A stretch of 64,000 nt of DNA from Streptomyces sp. NBC_01304 (GTDB lineage: Bacteria; Actinomycetota; Actinomycetes; Streptomycetales; Streptomycetaceae): contig NZ_CP109055.1 in assembly GCF_035975855.1 (NCBI RefSeq), positions 1,116,001 through 1,180,000 of the forward strand. The letters are read 5' to 3'. Shown piece after piece: positions 26,714 to 36,430 of this stretch (the stretch's first letter is position 1; each line of letters begins with the position of its first letter). The position numbers were made by a program, and so were the translations under genes. The notes under the pieces were generated by a model that was given only the letters and a program-made list of their open reading frames with translations, was not told the DNA's origin and did not search any database.

Positions 26714-27190
26714 TCAGGGCTCCGGGCAAGCCTCCGGCGCCTCCTCGTCGACGGAGATCGGACTGCCGGCGGGCAGCAGGTACGTCACGTACAGCTCCAC
26801 CGGTTCCGAACCCAGGTTGCGTCCGACATGGCGGTGCGCGGTGCCGGCCGGCTCGACGAAGGACTTGCCCGCGGTGGTCGTCTCGACGGAGCAGTCGTCC
26901 AGGGTCCGGGTCAGGGTCCCGGACTTGACGACCGCGAGCACCTCACCGGGGTGGTGGTGCCAGCCGGTGGTGCCGCCGGGGGCGATGGTGATCGTGCGGA
27001 CGACGACGTCGGTGGCGCCCTTGGACTTGAGCTTGAGGGTGCCCTCGGACGTGCCCTTGGCGAGGATCGTTCCGGTGACCCCGCTGCCGGGGGTGGCGAT
27101 CGCGGCCGACGGCACGAGCACGAGCGCGCTCACGCATGCGGCGCCGAGTACGGCCTTGCGTATCCACCCCTGCTGCTTGCTGCTACGCAT
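26714..27190 (-). CDS. Secreted cupin-domain protein
   Basis: 158 aa. A signal peptide (RKAVLGAACVSALVLVPSAAIA) is followed by one cupin barrel with the metal motif GWHHHPGEVLAVVKSG (His cluster and Glu) and the second cupin block PAGTAHRHVGRN. The metal and substrate are unknown. GGAGGGG precedes the ATG. Upstream lies an AAGCGCTT palindrome and a second dyad, suggesting LacI-type control. It is followed by an unrelated regulatory gap, then the DUF4352 gene on the same strand 175 bp on. Confidence 0.88.
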   Translation of the reverse strand: MRSSKQQGWIRKAVLGAACVSALVLVPSAAIATPGSGVTGTILAKGTSEGTLKLKSKGATDVVVRTITIAPGGTTGWHHHPGEVLAVVKSGTLTRTLDDCSVETTTAGKSFVEPAGTAHRHVGRNLGSEPVELYVTYLLPAGSPISVDEEAPEACPEP

Positions 27191-27213
27191 CTGAACCCCT
27201 CCGAGGTCGATCG

Positions 27214-27247
27214 TCAGGCCCTGCCTGATGCTTGATCCAAAGCGCTT
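27214..27247. promoter_or_regulatory. Two palindromes upstream of the cupin gene
   Basis: TCAGGC-N3-GCCTGA (27214-27228) and the 8-bp palindrome AAGCGCTT (27240-27247, a LacI-like core) lie 24-57 bp upstream of the cupin ATG. Confidence 0.35.
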
Positions 27248-27304
27248 ACGTTACCCGGCAGTTGATCGACCGTGGCGGGTTCGTCGGGTCCGGCGCCGGC
27301 CGGC

Positions 27305-28666
27305 TCAGCGCACCAGCGCGGGCCGCTTGCCGTCGAAGGTCCAGCCGGGGATCAGGTACTGCATGCCCGCGGCGTCGTCCCGGCTGCCGGAGGCGAGGGC
27401 GAGGTAGCGCTCGTGGGCCGCCTCGACCTGCTCCAGGTCGAGGTCGACACCGAGTCCGGGCCGCCGCGGCACCTCGATCTGCCCGCCCGCGATGGTGAAC
27501 GGCTCCTTGGTCAGGCGCTGGCCGTCCTGCCAGATCCAGTGCGTGTCGATGGCGGTGATCTTCCCGGGCGCCGCGGCGGCGACGTGCGTGAACATCGCGA
27601 GCGACACGTCGAAGTGGTTGTTGGAGTGCGAGCCCCACGTCAGCCCCCAGGCGTCGCACAGCTGCGCCACCCGCACCGATCCGGCGAGCGTCCAGAAGTG
27701 CGGGTCGGCCAGCGGGATGTCGACGGCCTGCGCGGTGACCGCGTGCCCGAGCTGGCGCCAGTCGGTGGCGATCATGTTGGTGGCGGTGGGCAGGCCGGTG
27801 GCGCGGCGGAACTCGGCCATCGTCTCGCGCCCGGAGTAGCCGCCTTCGGGACCGCACGGGTCCTCCGCATAGGCGAGTACGTCGCGCAGCTCGTGGCCGA
27901 GTGCGATGGCTTCGGCGACGGGCCAGGCGCCGTTCGGGTCGAGGGTGATGCGTGCCTCGGGGAACCGCTCGGCCAGCGCCTTGACCGCCGCGGCCTCCTC
28001 GGCGCCGGCCAGGACGCCGCCCTTCAGCTTGAAGTCCTGGAATCCGTACCGGGCTTGGGCGGCCTCGGCGAGGCGTACCACCGCGTCGGGGGTGAGGGCT
28101 TCCTGGTCGCGCAGCCGGAGCCAGTCGTCGCCGGCGTCTCCCGCGTCGGGTGCCGAGCGGTAGGGCAGATCGGTGCGGCCTCGGTCACCGACGTAGAAGA
28201 GGTAGCCGAGGACGGGCACGGACTCCCGTTGGCGTCCCTCGCCGAGGAGTTCGCACAGCGGGACTTCGAGGTGCTGGCCGAGCAGGTCGAGCAGGGCCGC
28301 CTCGACGGCCGTCACCGCGTGCACGGTCACCCGCAGGTCGAAGGTCTGCGCGCCGCGCCCGCCGGTGTCCCGGTCCGCGAACCGCTCCCGAATGTCGCGC
28401 AGCACCGCGTGGTGTCGTGCCACGCGCTGCCCCACGATCAGGTCGCGGGCGTCTTCCAAGGTCCGCCGGATCGCCTCGCCGCCGGGGACCTCGCCGACAC
28501 CGGTGCGGCCCTCGGAGTCGGTGAGGACGACGAGGTTGCGGGTGAAGTGCGGGGCGTGGGCCCCGCTGAGGTTGAGCAGCATGCTGTCGTCACCGGCGAC
28601 CGGGACGACACGCATCGCGGTGACGACGGGCTGGGTGGCGGTGGCGGTGGCCATGGCCTGGGTCAT
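27305..28666 (-). CDS. gudD: Glucarate dehydratase (enolase superfamily)
   Basis: 453 aa. The base motif FKLKGG (KxK), metal ligands in [16 protein letters not shown] and TNMIATDW, and the strongly diagnostic [19 protein letters not shown] identify D-glucarate dehydratase. It converts D-glucarate to 5-dehydro-4-deoxyglucarate. AAAGGAG lies 9 nt upstream of the ATG. The next enzyme of the pathway is encoded immediately upstream (62 bp) and a GntP permease before that, so permease, KDG dehydratase and GudD probably form one transcript in that order. Confidence 0.94.
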   Translation of the reverse strand: MTQAMATATATQPVVTAMRVVPVAGDDSMLLNLSGAHAPHFTRNLVVLTDSEGRTGVGEVPGGEAIRRTLEDARDLIVGQRVARHHAVLRDIRERFADRDTGGRGAQTFDLRVTVHAVTAVEAALLDLLGQHLEVPLCELLGEGRQRESVPVLGYLFYVGDRGRTDLPYRSAPDAGDAGDDWLRLRDQEALTPDAVVRLAEAAQARYGFQDFKLKGGVLAGAEEAAAVKALAERFPEARITLDPNGAWPVAEAIALGHELRDVLAYAEDPCGPEGGYSGRETMAEFRRATGLPTATNMIATDWRQLGHAVTAQAVDIPLADPHFWTLAGSVRVAQLCDAWGLTWGSHSNNHFDVSLAMFTHVAAAAPGKITAIDTHWIWQDGQRLTKEPFTIAGGQIEVPRRPGLGVDLDLEQVEAAHERYLALASGSRDDAAGMQYLIPGWTFDGKRPALVR

Positions 28667-28728
28667 GCGGGGAACTCCTTTGCGGGGGCGGGCAGTTAGG
28701 TGACCTGAGGGCACGTCGGAGCGAGGCG

Positions 28729-29676
28729 TCAGGTGACGAATTCGTCGGCGGCGGACACAAGTTCCCGCAGGATCCGGTGCTCGTCCTCGGTCAGGTCCGT
28801 GAGCGGGCTGCGTACCGGTCCTGCCGGGTGGCCGGTCACGGTCAGGCCGGCCTTGACGATGCTCACGGCGTAGCCCTGCTTGCGGTCGCGCAGCTCGGTG
28901 TAGGGCAGCACGAATCCGTTCAACAGCCGCTCCACGGTGGCATGGTCGCGCTCGCGCACGGCCGCGTAGAACTTCAGCGCGAACTCCGGTACGAAGTTGA
29001 AGAGGGCCGACGAGTACGTGCTGACGCCCAGTTCCAGGTACGGGACGGCGAACAGCTCGGCGGTCGGCAAGCCCCCGACGTAGGTGAGGCGGTCGCCGAG
29101 GGTGGCGTGGATGCGGGTCATCTCGGCGATGTCGCCGACGCCGTCCTTGTAGCCGATCAGGTTCGGGCAGGACTCGGCGAGCCGGGCGAGCGTGGTGGCC
29201 GTATAGACGGCGTTGGCTCGGCTGTAGACGATCACGCCGAGCGTGGTGGCGCGGCACACCGCTGCGACGTGTGCGGCCAGACCGTCCTGGCTCGCCTCGG
29301 TCAGATAGGGCGGGAAGAGCAGGATGCCGTCGGCGCCCGCCCGCTCCGCTGCTTGCGCGAACTCGACGGCCGCGGCGGTCCCGAGGCCCGCCGGGGCGAG
29401 GATCGGTGTGCCCTCGGGGGCCGCGGCGACGGCGGCCCGCACCACGGCGTCGACCTCGGCGGGCCGCAGCGAGAAGAACTCGCCGGTGCCGCCGGCCGCG
29501 AACAGACCCGCGACCTCGTACGCGCCGAGCCGAGTGATGTGCGCGCGATAGGCGTCCTCGTCGAAGGAGAGGTCCTCGGGGCGGAAGTGGGTGACGGGGA
29601 AGGAGAGCAGCCCGGAGCCGATCCGTGCGCCGAGTTCGGCGGGGGTGGGGCGGGTGCGGGAGGACTGGGAGGACAT
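28729..29676 (-). CDS. 5-dehydro-4-deoxyglucarate dehydratase (KDG dehydratase)
   Basis: 315 aa, DapA-superfamily barrel. Marks are [14 protein letters not shown] (substrate carboxylate loop), [10 protein letters not shown] (Tyr) and [10 protein letters not shown] (Schiff-base Lys). It dehydrates and decarboxylates the GudD product to 2,5-dioxopentanoate (alpha-ketoglutarate semialdehyde). The dehydrogenase that completes the route to 2-oxoglutarate is not in this window. AAGGAAG precedes the ATG. It lies between the GntP permease and gudD. Confidence 0.93.
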   Translation of the reverse strand: MSSQSSRTRPTPAELGARIGSGLLSFPVTHFRPEDLSFDEDAYRAHITRLGAYEVAGLFAAGGTGEFFSLRPAEVDAVVRAAVAAAPEGTPILAPAGLGTAAAVEFAQAAERAGADGILLFPPYLTEASQDGLAAHVAAVCRATTLGVIVYSRANAVYTATTLARLAESCPNLIGYKDGVGDIAEMTRIHATLGDRLTYVGGLPTAELFAVPYLELGVSTYSSALFNFVPEFALKFYAAVRERDHATVERLLNGFVLPYTELRDRKQGYAVSIVKAGLTVTGHPAGPVRSPLTDLTEDEHRILRELVSAADEFVT

Positions 29677-29720
29677 GGTCGTGCACTTCCTTGCTTGCCG
29701 GGGCCCGGGAGTTGATGAGG

Positions 29721-31058
29721 TCAGATGCCGAGGGCGTCCAGCCCCCACTCCATCGCGAGCACCCCGCCGAGGCCCAGGATCGCGAGCACCGTCGTATACG
29801 TCGTACGGACCTTGATGGCCTCGATGACCGACAGGTTGAAGTACTCCTTGAACAGCCAGAAGCCCGGGTCGTTGACGTGGGAGAAGGCGATGGATCCGCA
29901 GGACACCGCGAGCACCATCAGCTCGGGGTGGACCCCGCTGCCCGCCAGCAGGGGCAGGGCGATCCCGGCGGCCGTGACCACGGCGACCGTGGCCGAACCG
30001 AGGGCGACGCGCATGATCACGGCGATCAGCCAGGCGAGGACGATCGGCGAGATGGTCCAGTCGGCGGTGAGATCCCCGATGTAGTCGGTGATGTCCCCGT
30101 CGATGAGCACCTGCTTGAAGGCGCCGCCCGCGCCGACCACCAGCAGGATCATGGCCATTGCCTTGGCGGCCGACGTACAGGAGTCGGCGACCTCCTCCAG
30201 TGGGCGGCCCATCCGCGGTCCGAACACCCACATCGCGAGCAGCAGCGTGAGCAGCAGGGCGACGGGCGGTCCGCCGATGAAGGCGATGGGCGAGGCGAGG
30301 GAGTTGTCGTCGCCCGCCGCCATGTCGAAGACCGCGGCACCGGCGATGATCACCACGGGGAACAGGGCGATCGACAGGGACCAGCCGAGCCCGGGCATCT
30401 CCTCGTCGGCGAACTGCCGCTCGGTCACCAGGCCGCTGGGGATGGCGGGGTTCATCGAGCGGACGAAGGGCAGGCGCGGCCACACCAGCGCGATCAGCGC
30501 GCCGAGCGGCACGGCGAAGACGAGCCCGTACAGCAGGGTGTGGCCGACGGACGCGTGGAAGGTGCCGGCCACGGCGGTGGGGCCGGGGTGCGGTGGCAGG
30601 AAGCTGTGCATCGTCGACAGGGCGATCGACATCGGCAGGCCGACCCACAGCAGCTTCGAGCCGGTGGAGCGGACGAGCGTGAAGGCGACGGGTACGAGGA
30701 TGACGAAGGCGACCTCGTAGAACATGGTCACGCCGATGAGCATCGAGGTGACCACCATGGCGGCCTGCACCCCGCGCGGCCCGAAGGCGTCGATCATCTT
30801 GTCGGCGATGCGCTGGGCGGCGCCGGCGTCGCCCATGACCCGGCCGAGCATCGCGCCGAGCCCGACGACCAGCATGGTGTCGCCGATCTGTCCGCCGACG
30901 CCTTCGCCGAGGACGTCGGGAATCTTCTCGGCGGGTATCCCCTGGACCAGCGCCACGGCTATCGCCACGAACAACAGCGCGGTGAAGCCGTTGAGTTTGA
31001 ACCTCGTCATCAGCAGGAGCAGGACCAGCACGCTGATCCCGACGACTACGAGCGGCAT
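29721..31058 (-). CDS. GntP family gluconate/sugar-acid:H+ symporter
   Basis: 445 aa with about 12 to 14 hydrophobic helices. Family blocks include [47 protein letters not shown] and the C-terminal [15 protein letters not shown], all typical of GntP gluconate permeases. Given the adjacent glucarate enzymes, it most likely imports glucarate, galactarate or gluconate. The ATG at 31058 has AAGGAAG upstream. It is the first gene of the probable sugar-acid operon. Confidence 0.93.
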   Translation of the reverse strand: MPLVVVGISVLVLLLLMTRFKLNGFTALLFVAIAVALVQGIPAEKIPDVLGEGVGGQIGDTMLVVGLGAMLGRVMGDAGAAQRIADKMIDAFGPRGVQAAMVVTSMLIGVTMFYEVAFVILVPVAFTLVRSTGSKLLWVGLPMSIALSTMHSFLPPHPGPTAVAGTFHASVGHTLLYGLVFAVPLGALIALVWPRLPFVRSMNPAIPSGLVTERQFADEEMPGLGWSLSIALFPVVIIAGAAVFDMAAGDDNSLASPIAFIGGPPVALLLTLLLAMWVFGPRMGRPLEEVADSCTSAAKAMAMILLVVGAGGAFKQVLIDGDITDYIGDLTADWTISPIVLAWLIAVIMRVALGSATVAVVTAAGIALPLLAGSGVHPELMVLAVSCGSIAFSHVNDPGFWLFKEYFNLSVIEAIKVRTTYTTVLAILGLGGVLAMEWGLDALGI

Positions 31059-31258
31059 GGGTGACCCGTTCTTCCTTGAACTGGGCCGGAGGTCCGACAC
31101 GTCGCGGCGCACTGCCCACCGCGGTCCGCTTCGAGTCCCCCGACCATGAGCCGGTGCGGGGCCGCGCCGCCGCCTGCCCCTCGTCCCGGAGGGGCCGTGG
31201 CCGGTCGGCGCGTTGCAGTGGAAACTATGGGGTGATCGTCATGCAGGTCCAAGACTGT

Positions 31259-31282
31259 TTTCGCATGCTGTGATGCGCGAAA
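31259..31282. promoter_or_regulatory. Inverted repeat in the gap upstream of the sugar-acid operon
   Basis: TTTCGC (31259-31264) and GCGAAA (31277-31282) with a 12-bp spacer form the clearest dyad in the 450-bp gap 31059-31508. On the minus strand a TTGGAC...CATAGT pair (17-bp spacer, within 31220-31255) could be a promoter reading into the permease gene. I see no gene in the rest of the gap. Confidence 0.4.
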
Positions 31283-31508
31283 GGCATCAATGCCTCCGGC
31301 CCGCCCGCGCCACGCATGACGGGCCTCCGGCCTGCCACTCCACTCGCGACTGCCGTCCGGGCCGCCGGACCATGGCGAGTTGGGCCTCACGGGCCACGTC
31401 ACCCGGTTTTGAGTTATCAGGCACGAAATACGCATAATGTCCGAAACGTGGGGGGTGTCCTCTTGCTCGGCGTCCCACATGACGCCGCTCACCGAGGACA
31501 TACGCACC

Positions 31509-33026
31509 ATGACCGTCACCGCACCCCAGCCCACCGCGCCCCGCGCACCCGGCACAGTTGCCGGCCGCGCCCGTGGGAAGCTCGCGACCGTGTGGGCGCC
31601 GCCGGTCGTCGCGCTCGTCCTCGGGCTGTGGGGGATCACCGGCCCCTCCGCGTGGACCGACGAGATCGTCACCATCGACGTGGCACGCCGGTCCTGGCCA
31701 GAGCTCGGACAGCTTCTCGGACACGTCGACGCGGTGCACGGCCTGCACTACGTGCTGCTGCACCTGGTCGACCAGGTCACAGGGCTGGGCGAGTTCACCG
31801 CGCGCGTGCCCTCGGCGCTGGCGGTGGCCGGTGCGGCAGCGGGCCTCGCGTGGCTGGGACGGCTGCTCGGCGGTCCGCGCCTCGGACTCTGCGCCGGGCT
31901 GCTGCTCGCCGTACTGCCGACCGCGTCACGGTACGCACAGGAGGCCCGCTCGTTCGCCTTCGTCATGGTGGTGGCCGTGCTCGCCACCGGTGCCCTCGTG
32001 AAGTCCCTGTCCGGCGAGGGCCGGGGCCGGTGGCCGCTCGCCTATGCCGCGCTCATAGCCCTGCTGGGCTGGTTCAACCTGCTCGGCCTGCTCCTGGTGC
32101 CCGCCCACGTGGTCACCGTGGCGCTGCGGCGGCCCGGCCGCCGCGTGGTGATGCGCCTGCTCCTCGCCCAGGTCGCGGGCCTCACCGCCGTCGTCCCGCT
32201 GCTGCTCGTCGCCGCGGCCCAGAGCGCCGCCGTGGGTGAGGCGGCACCGGTCACCGCGGGCACCCCGCTCAACTACTTCACCTGGCTGCTCACTCCCGGC
32301 CAGGGCACTCTGCCCACCGCGCTGAAGCTCCTTCTCACGGCCACGGCCGTCGCCGCCCTGACCCTGCTCGTGGTCCGCCGGCACAAGGCTCCGCCCCTGG
32401 CCCTCGCCGTCGGCGTGCCCTGGCTGGTAGTTCCCCCACTGCTCCTGGCGGCCGGCTCGCTCGGCCACCCCCTCTTCGCCTACCGGTACCTGCTGTTCTG
32501 TCTGCCGGCCCTGGCCCTGCTGCTCGCGACGGCCGCCACCGTCCTCGCCCCGCGTCAGCAGCTGGTGTTCGCCCTCCTGCCGGCAGTGCCTCTGGCCGCG
32601 TCCCACCTCGCCATACGCCAGGAGGACAGCCGACCGTGGGACACCCACGCCGTGATCAGGACGCTGCGGATCCACGAAGCCCCCGGCGACGCCATCCTGT
32701 TCAGCGGCGCCCGGTGCGGGCTGATCGCCACCGCCTTCAAGGAAGCCTTCACCGGCCATCCCGACCTGGGCACGGACCGGACGGCCGCCGGGCTCGGCGC
32801 CCTGGACAACCTGCCCGCCGACCCGGCCCTCCTGCAGCAGCGCCTTGCCCACACCACCCGCGTCTGGCACATCAGCTGCACCCACCTGTCCGCAGCCGCC
32901 CGCGAGGCGGCCGACCGCACCGCGGCAGCCCAGGAACAGACCCTCGCCCACGCAGGCTTCACCCCGGTCGACCACTACCGCGCCAACGGCGTGGACATCG
33001 AGCTCGACGAGCGGCCCGACGCCTGA
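31509..33026 (+). CDS. GT-C fold membrane glycosyltransferase (mannosyltransferase-like)
   Basis: 505 aa. About 11 transmembrane helices are present. The first extracytoplasmic loop carries the Asp-Glu pair WTDEIVTIDVARR typical of GT39/GT83-type polyprenyl-phosphate-sugar transferases, and RYAQEARSFAF follows. The soluble C-terminal ~120 residues hold a few cysteines (RCGLI, ISCTH). It would transfer a sugar from a lipid carrier to an exported acceptor. The ATG at 31509 with GAGGAC 9 nt upstream is preferred; in-frame starts at 31437 and 31479 are possible. It converges with nadE 27 bp downstream. Confidence 0.82.
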   Translation: MTVTAPQPTAPRAPGTVAGRARGKLATVWAPPVVALVLGLWGITGPSAWTDEIVTIDVARRSWPELGQLLGHVDAVHGLHYVLLHLVDQVTGLGEFTARVPSALAVAGAAAGLAWLGRLLGGPRLGLCAGLLLAVLPTASRYAQEARSFAFVMVVAVLATGALVKSLSGEGRGRWPLAYAALIALLGWFNLLGLLLVPAHVVTVALRRPGRRVVMRLLLAQVAGLTAVVPLLLVAAAQSAAVGEAAPVTAGTPLNYFTWLLTPGQGTLPTALKLLLTATAVAALTLLVVRRHKAPPLALAVGVPWLVVPPLLLAAGSLGHPLFAYRYLLFCLPALALLLATAATVLAPRQQLVFALLPAVPLAASHLAIRQEDSRPWDTHAVIRTLRIHEAPGDAILFSGARCGLIATAFKEAFTGHPDLGTDRTAAGLGALDNLPADPALLQQRLAHTTRVWHISCTHLSAAAREAADRTAAAQEQTLAHAGFTPVDHYRANGVDIELDERPDA

Positions 33027-33053
33027 GCCCAACCGGTCGAGGCAGAGGCAGCG

Positions 33054-33884
33054 TCAGGGCGTGATGGGCAGCTGACGCTTGTGCTCCGTGAGCCGGTAGC
33101 GGCGGACGATCGACGCGAAGGCCGGCTCGCCCACCGGCTTGCCCTCCAGGAAGTCGTCGATCTCGTCGTACGTCACCCCGAGGGCGTCCTCGTCCGGCTT
33201 GCCGGGGTCGAGGGTCTCCAGGTCCGCCGTCGGCGTCTTCCAGACCAGCTCGGCCGGGGCGCCGAGGAGCTCTGCCACGGCGCGCACCCGGCGCTTGGTC
33301 AGACCCGTGAGCGGGACCACGTCGGCCGCGCCGTCCCCGAACTTCGTGAAGAAGCCCGAGACCGCCTCGGCCGCGTGGTCGGTGCCCACAACCAGTCCGC
33401 CGTGCGCGCCCGCGACCGCGTACTGCGCGATCATCCGCTGCCGAGCCTTGATGTTGCCCTGCACGAAGTCCTCGTGGTGCGCGTCCCGGAAGGTCACGCC
33501 ACCGGCCAGCGCCGCGGCCAGCGAGGCGTCGCTCGCGGCCTTCACGTCCACGGTCAGCACCTGGTCGGCGTTGATGAAGCCCAGGGCGAGCTGGGCGTCG
33601 TGCTCGTCGGCCTGGACTCCGTACGGCAGCCGCATCGCGTAGAAGGTCGCGTCGTGCCCGGCAGCGCGGGCGCGCTCCACCGCGAGCTGGCACAGCCGCC
33701 CCGCGGTCGTGGAGTCCACGCCACCGCTGATGCCGAGCACCAGCGAGCGCAGCCCCGTCGAGGTCAGCCGCTCGGTGAGGAAAGCCACCCGACGCTCGAT
33801 CTCCAGCTGCGGGTCGAAGGTCGCGGACACCTCGAGCTCGCGGGCGATCTCCTGCTGCACGGTGCTGGACACCTGGTCGGTCAC
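33054..33884 (-). CDS. nadE: Ammonia-dependent NAD+ synthetase
   Basis: 276 aa, the same length as E. coli NadE. The ATP-pyrophosphatase P-loop is [12 protein letters not shown], and [49 protein letters not shown] and KTPTADLE are the family blocks. It amidates nicotinate adenine dinucleotide to NAD+ with ammonia and ATP. The GTG start has GAGGAGC at the proper spacing. A short conserved gene lies 75 bp downstream in the minus-strand sense of the neighbouring block. Confidence 0.96.
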   Translation of the reverse strand: MTDQVSSTVQQEIARELEVSATFDPQLEIERRVAFLTERLTSTGLRSLVLGISGGVDSTTAGRLCQLAVERARAAGHDATFYAMRLPYGVQADEHDAQLALGFINADQVLTVDVKAASDASLAAALAGGVTFRDAHHEDFVQGNIKARQRMIAQYAVAGAHGGLVVGTDHAAEAVSGFFTKFGDGAADVVPLTGLTKRRVRAVAELLGAPAELVWKTPTADLETLDPGKPDEDALGVTYDEIDDFLEGKPVGEPAFASIVRRYRLTEHKRQLPITP

Positions 33885-33958
33885 GGCTGCTCCTCGGGGT
33901 TCGGTCGTGGCGGTGGAGCGGCGGGCCCAGGGCCTCCGCTCAGCCGACTCTATGCTGG

Positions 33959-34114
33959 TCAGGCGGCTGATGGCCGCTGCGTACGGAAGTCCATGACCTG
34001 CTCGATGCGGCGCAGTGTGCGCTCGGCCGTGTCCCTGACATCGGCCGGGACGTCGCCGTGTTCCTCGATCATGGCCGCGTAGATGGGCATGTCGGTGGTG
34101 TCTATGGAGTGCAT
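33959..34114 (-). CDS. Small conserved-looking protein of unknown function (51 aa)
   Basis: 51 aa, starting [16 protein letters not shown] and ending [10 protein letters not shown], mostly helical and acidic/amphipathic. An SD-like GGGGGATAAGG precedes the ATG. It lies 74 bp upstream of nadE on the same strand. The tnpB insertion ends about 90 bp upstream of its start, so its promoter may have been altered by the element. I do not recognise a function; the codon pattern looks coding. Confidence 0.65.
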   Translation of the reverse strand: MHSIDTTDMPIYAAMIEEHGDVPADVRDTAERTLRRIEQVMDFRTQRPSAA

Positions 34115-34204
34115 GGTGTGCCTTATCCCCCGTGCTTGGTTCGATCCTGCGGCCCACGCGGTCTCTCTGCGCGGACGCCGGACGAGTGTACGGGACAGAT
34201 CATT

Positions 34205-34360
34205 TTGACATCCTCGCGGTCCTGAAGGGCCGGGATTCCTTAGGCAGCGCTTGGCGCTGCTGTCGGGGTCGGGCCGGTTGCCCGGCTGACAGGTTCCTGC
34301 TTCACAGACCGGCTGATGCCGAGGTCTCCACAAGCTGCAACGGCGAGTCCCGCCGCCCTG
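34205..34360 (-). ncRNA. Putative omega RNA (reRNA) of TnpB
   Basis: In IS605-type elements the guide scaffold is transcribed across the 3' end of tnpB and the right end. The same layout is present here, with the terminal hairpin at about 34208-34235. The guide would be the sequence just outside the element (34204 downward). Extent is inferred by analogy. Confidence 0.35.
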
Positions 34361-35469
34361 ATGTTCTTCGCCGCGTTCAGATCCGCATGATCCCGATGCC
34401 CGCATGCGGTGCACACGAAGTCGGCTTGGCTCTTGCGGCTGTTCGCATCCACCTCCTTGCAGCGGTGGCAGGTCTGCGACGTGTACGCAGGATGAATCTT
34501 GATGATTCGGCTGCCCGAGTACCGGGCCGCACTGTTGAGAGCAAGTTCGAGGCGGTACCAGCCCTTGTTCAGGATCGCCCGATTCAGTCCGGACTTCTGC
34601 CGCACGTTCCTGCCTGGTACTTCGATCGTCCCGGACGCACTTGCAGTCATGTGCCGGGTCTTGAGATCCTCCAGCACCACCAGCGCGTTGTCGGCCGTGA
34701 GCCGGTTCGCCAGCTGCGCAGCGAAATCTGCGCGCCGGTCGATGACGCAACGCATGATCCGGTTCATGGCCTTGATGACCTTGGCCCGGTTGCTGCTCCC
34801 GCGCTTGGAACGGGAGAGCCGGTGCTGCAGCCTCCGGTACCGCTCCAACTCCCCTGCAGTGGCGAACTCCCGGTCATGGAAAGTCCCCTCAGACGTGACA
34901 GCCGCAACCTTCACGCCTCGGTCCACACCGACCGCCGTGCCAGGCATGGCATGTGTGTCGGGGGCCTGCTGTCTGTCGTCGACGAGGAACGAGATATACC
35001 AGTGGCCTCCCTTGAAGGACACCGTCGCCGACCGCACCGCACCTCCAGGCGGACGCGACCAGCGAAAGGTCACCCAGCCGAGTTTAGGGAGCTTGGCCCG
35101 GCCCCACTTCCGACCCAGCCGCTCCACAGTGATCAACTTGCCCATCGGGAACCGGAACGACGGCACCCAGCGATTCTTGGACCGCCAGCGGACCTTGAAC
35201 GTCCCATGCGTCCGGCAGGCCGCATCCAGGTCTTTGAGCGTCTGCTGCAGCACATGCGACGGCGCAACCTTCAGCCACTCGTGCTCGGTCTTGGCCTCCG
35301 CCAGCTCTGCACACTGCGGTGCGTAGTTCATCCACCCACCACGCTGTCGGTACTGCCGCCGCTGATCAAGCGCGGTATTCCACACCGCTCGGCAGACATG
35401 CCCGAACTCCACACACTGCTCCGCCTGCTCGCCAGTGAGGGCGAGGCGGTATCGGCGGCCGGTCAGCAT
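34240..35469 (-). CDS. tnpB: RNA-guided endonuclease TnpB (IS200/IS605 OrfB)
   Basis: 409 aa from the ATG at 35469, which has GGGAG 9 nt upstream. An N-terminal HTH/OrfB domain is followed by a RuvC-like nuclease with all three acidic residues: D183 (AVGVDRG), E267 (VVLEDLK) and D363 (HADLNAAKNI). The intact zinc finger is C334/C337 and C353/C356. All key residues being present suggests an active RNA-guided nuclease rather than a decayed copy. TnpB protects the donor site during transposition and cuts targets matching its guide. Codon use and moderately lower GC differ from neighbours, consistent with transfer. No TnpA partner lies nearby. Confidence 0.95.
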   Translation of the reverse strand: MLTGRRYRLALTGEQAEQCVEFGHVCRAVWNTALDQRRQYRQRGGWMNYAPQCAELAEAKTEHEWLKVAPSHVLQQTLKDLDAACRTHGTFKVRWRSKNRWVPSFRFPMGKLITVERLGRKWGRAKLPKLGWVTFRWSRPPGGAVRSATVSFKGGHWYISFLVDDRQQAPDTHAMPGTAVGVDRGVKVAAVTSEGTFHDREFATAGELERYRRLQHRLSRSKRGSSNRAKVIKAMNRIMRCVIDRRADFAAQLANRLTADNALVVLEDLKTRHMTASASGTIEVPGRNVRQKSGLNRAILNKGWYRLELALNSAARYSGSRIIKIHPAYTSQTCHRCKEVDANSRKSQADFVCTACGHRDHADLNAAKNIRAAGLAVAACGDLGISRSVKQEPVSRATGPTPTAAPSAA

Positions 35470-35636
35470 GCACCCAGGCTCCCAGGCCAGCATGATCGTT
35501 GGTGAGCCTTGCGTCTTGCTGCTGCGCGCCTCCCATACAGCAAGGACGGGCCAACCCAGCCCCGAAGGACCGGCCCTACACCCAAGAGCATTGTCATCTT
35601 GTGCGACCCGGACGCGAGTGACTCGTTGAACCGGGC

Positions 35637-35786
35637 ATGGACCAACAGCCACCGCGCCCTCGTCGCCGACCGCTCGGACGGGGAGCCCCGCATTTGCGGC
35701 ACGCCGACGAGGACGCCGAACCGCTGGAACAGCCGAAGCTGACGTTGCGCGCCAGGGCGGCCCGCCTGGCCCGGACCATGCAGTGA
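35637..35786 (+). CDS. Possible small protein (49 aa), low confidence
   Basis: An ATG-initiated frame ends in an acidic then basic tail (ADEDAEPLEQPKLTLRARAARLARTMQ in two parts). It has coding-like third-position GC but only a weak ribosome-binding site. It lies in the 350-bp gap between tnpB and a GNAT gene and could be the remnant of a gene cut by the insertion. The rest of the gap (35470-35636) holds the left part of the element. Confidence 0.25.
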   Translation: MDQQPPRPRRRPLGRGAPHLRHADEDAEPLEQPKLTLRARAARLARTMQ

Positions 35787-35817
35787 CCCGGCGGACCGGT
35801 CGGACCCGGCGGACCGG

Positions 35818-36390
35818 TCAGCGCAGGTCGAGCCGCATCAGGATCCGGGGATGACCGGCGAGGACCGAGGTGGTGTCGGCGGCGTGGGCGAACCCGGCGC
35901 GCTCGAAGTTCTTCCGGATCCCGGCGTACGCCATGGTCAGGTCGACCTTGGCAGCCCCGTTGTCGAGGGGGTACGCCTCGATCGCCGGTGCGCCGTGCGC
36001 CCGTGCGAAATCGACCGCGCCGGCGATGAGGGCGTGCGAGATCCCCTGCTTCCGGTGGCCCGGGCGCACGCGGATGCACCACAGCGACCAGACCGGCAGG
36101 TCGTCGACGTGCGGGATCTTCCGGTTCCGCGCGAAGGAGGTCTCCGCGCGCGGGGCCACGGCGGCCCAGCCGACCGGCTCGTCGCCGTCGTACGCGAGCA
36201 CGCCCGGCGGAGGTTCCGCGCGGCACAGGTCGGCGACGTACTCCCCGCGGGCCGGCCCGCGGAGCTCGTTGTTGAGCTTGGACGGGATCCGGTAGCTCAG
36301 GCACCAGCAGACGTTGGCGCCGGGCGACTTCGGGCCGACCAGGGTGCGGACGTCCTCGAAGACCGAAGCCGGGCGGATTTCCATGGTCAT
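35818..36390 (-). CDS. GNAT family N-acetyltransferase
   Basis: 190 aa. The acetyl-CoA loop RPGHRKQGISHALIAGAV (R-x-x-x-K-Q-G-I-S) follows the strand SLWCIRV, and KNFERAGF is motif B. The N-terminal CWCLSYRIPSK, with two Cys and a Trp, recalls a subfamily with unknown amine or small-molecule substrates. It lies 40 bp downstream of the epoxide hydrolase gene on the same strand and could share its transcript. Confidence 0.88.
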   Translation of the reverse strand: MTMEIRPASVFEDVRTLVGPKSPGANVCWCLSYRIPSKLNNELRGPARGEYVADLCRAEPPPGVLAYDGDEPVGWAAVAPRAETSFARNRKIPHVDDLPVWSLWCIRVRPGHRKQGISHALIAGAVDFARAHGAPAIEAYPLDNGAAKVDLTMAYAGIRKNFERAGFAHAADTTSVLAGHPRILMRLDLR

Positions 36391-36430
36391 GGCGCCACGA
36401 TGCCACGGCGGCCGAGGGTCGGGGCGTAGA

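Larger units (their letters stand above)
34205..35600 (-). mobile_element. IS200/IS605-type element carrying only tnpB (left boundary approximate)
   Basis: The right end on the minus strand is a hairpin region terminating in GAGGATGTCAA, whose final bases (complement at 34205-34212) match the usual right end of streptomycete IS605/IS1341-type elements. The left end is not defined, probably near 35600 where a related GC-rich hairpin lies. There is no tnpA, so movement would need a helper. Confidence 0.65.

Noticed and set aside
31113..31436. Small coding frames in the gap before the glycosyltransferase gene
   Set aside because: Frames are short, lack ribosome-binding sites, show no conserved-looking protein and differ on both strands; the gap is better explained as regulatory DNA.
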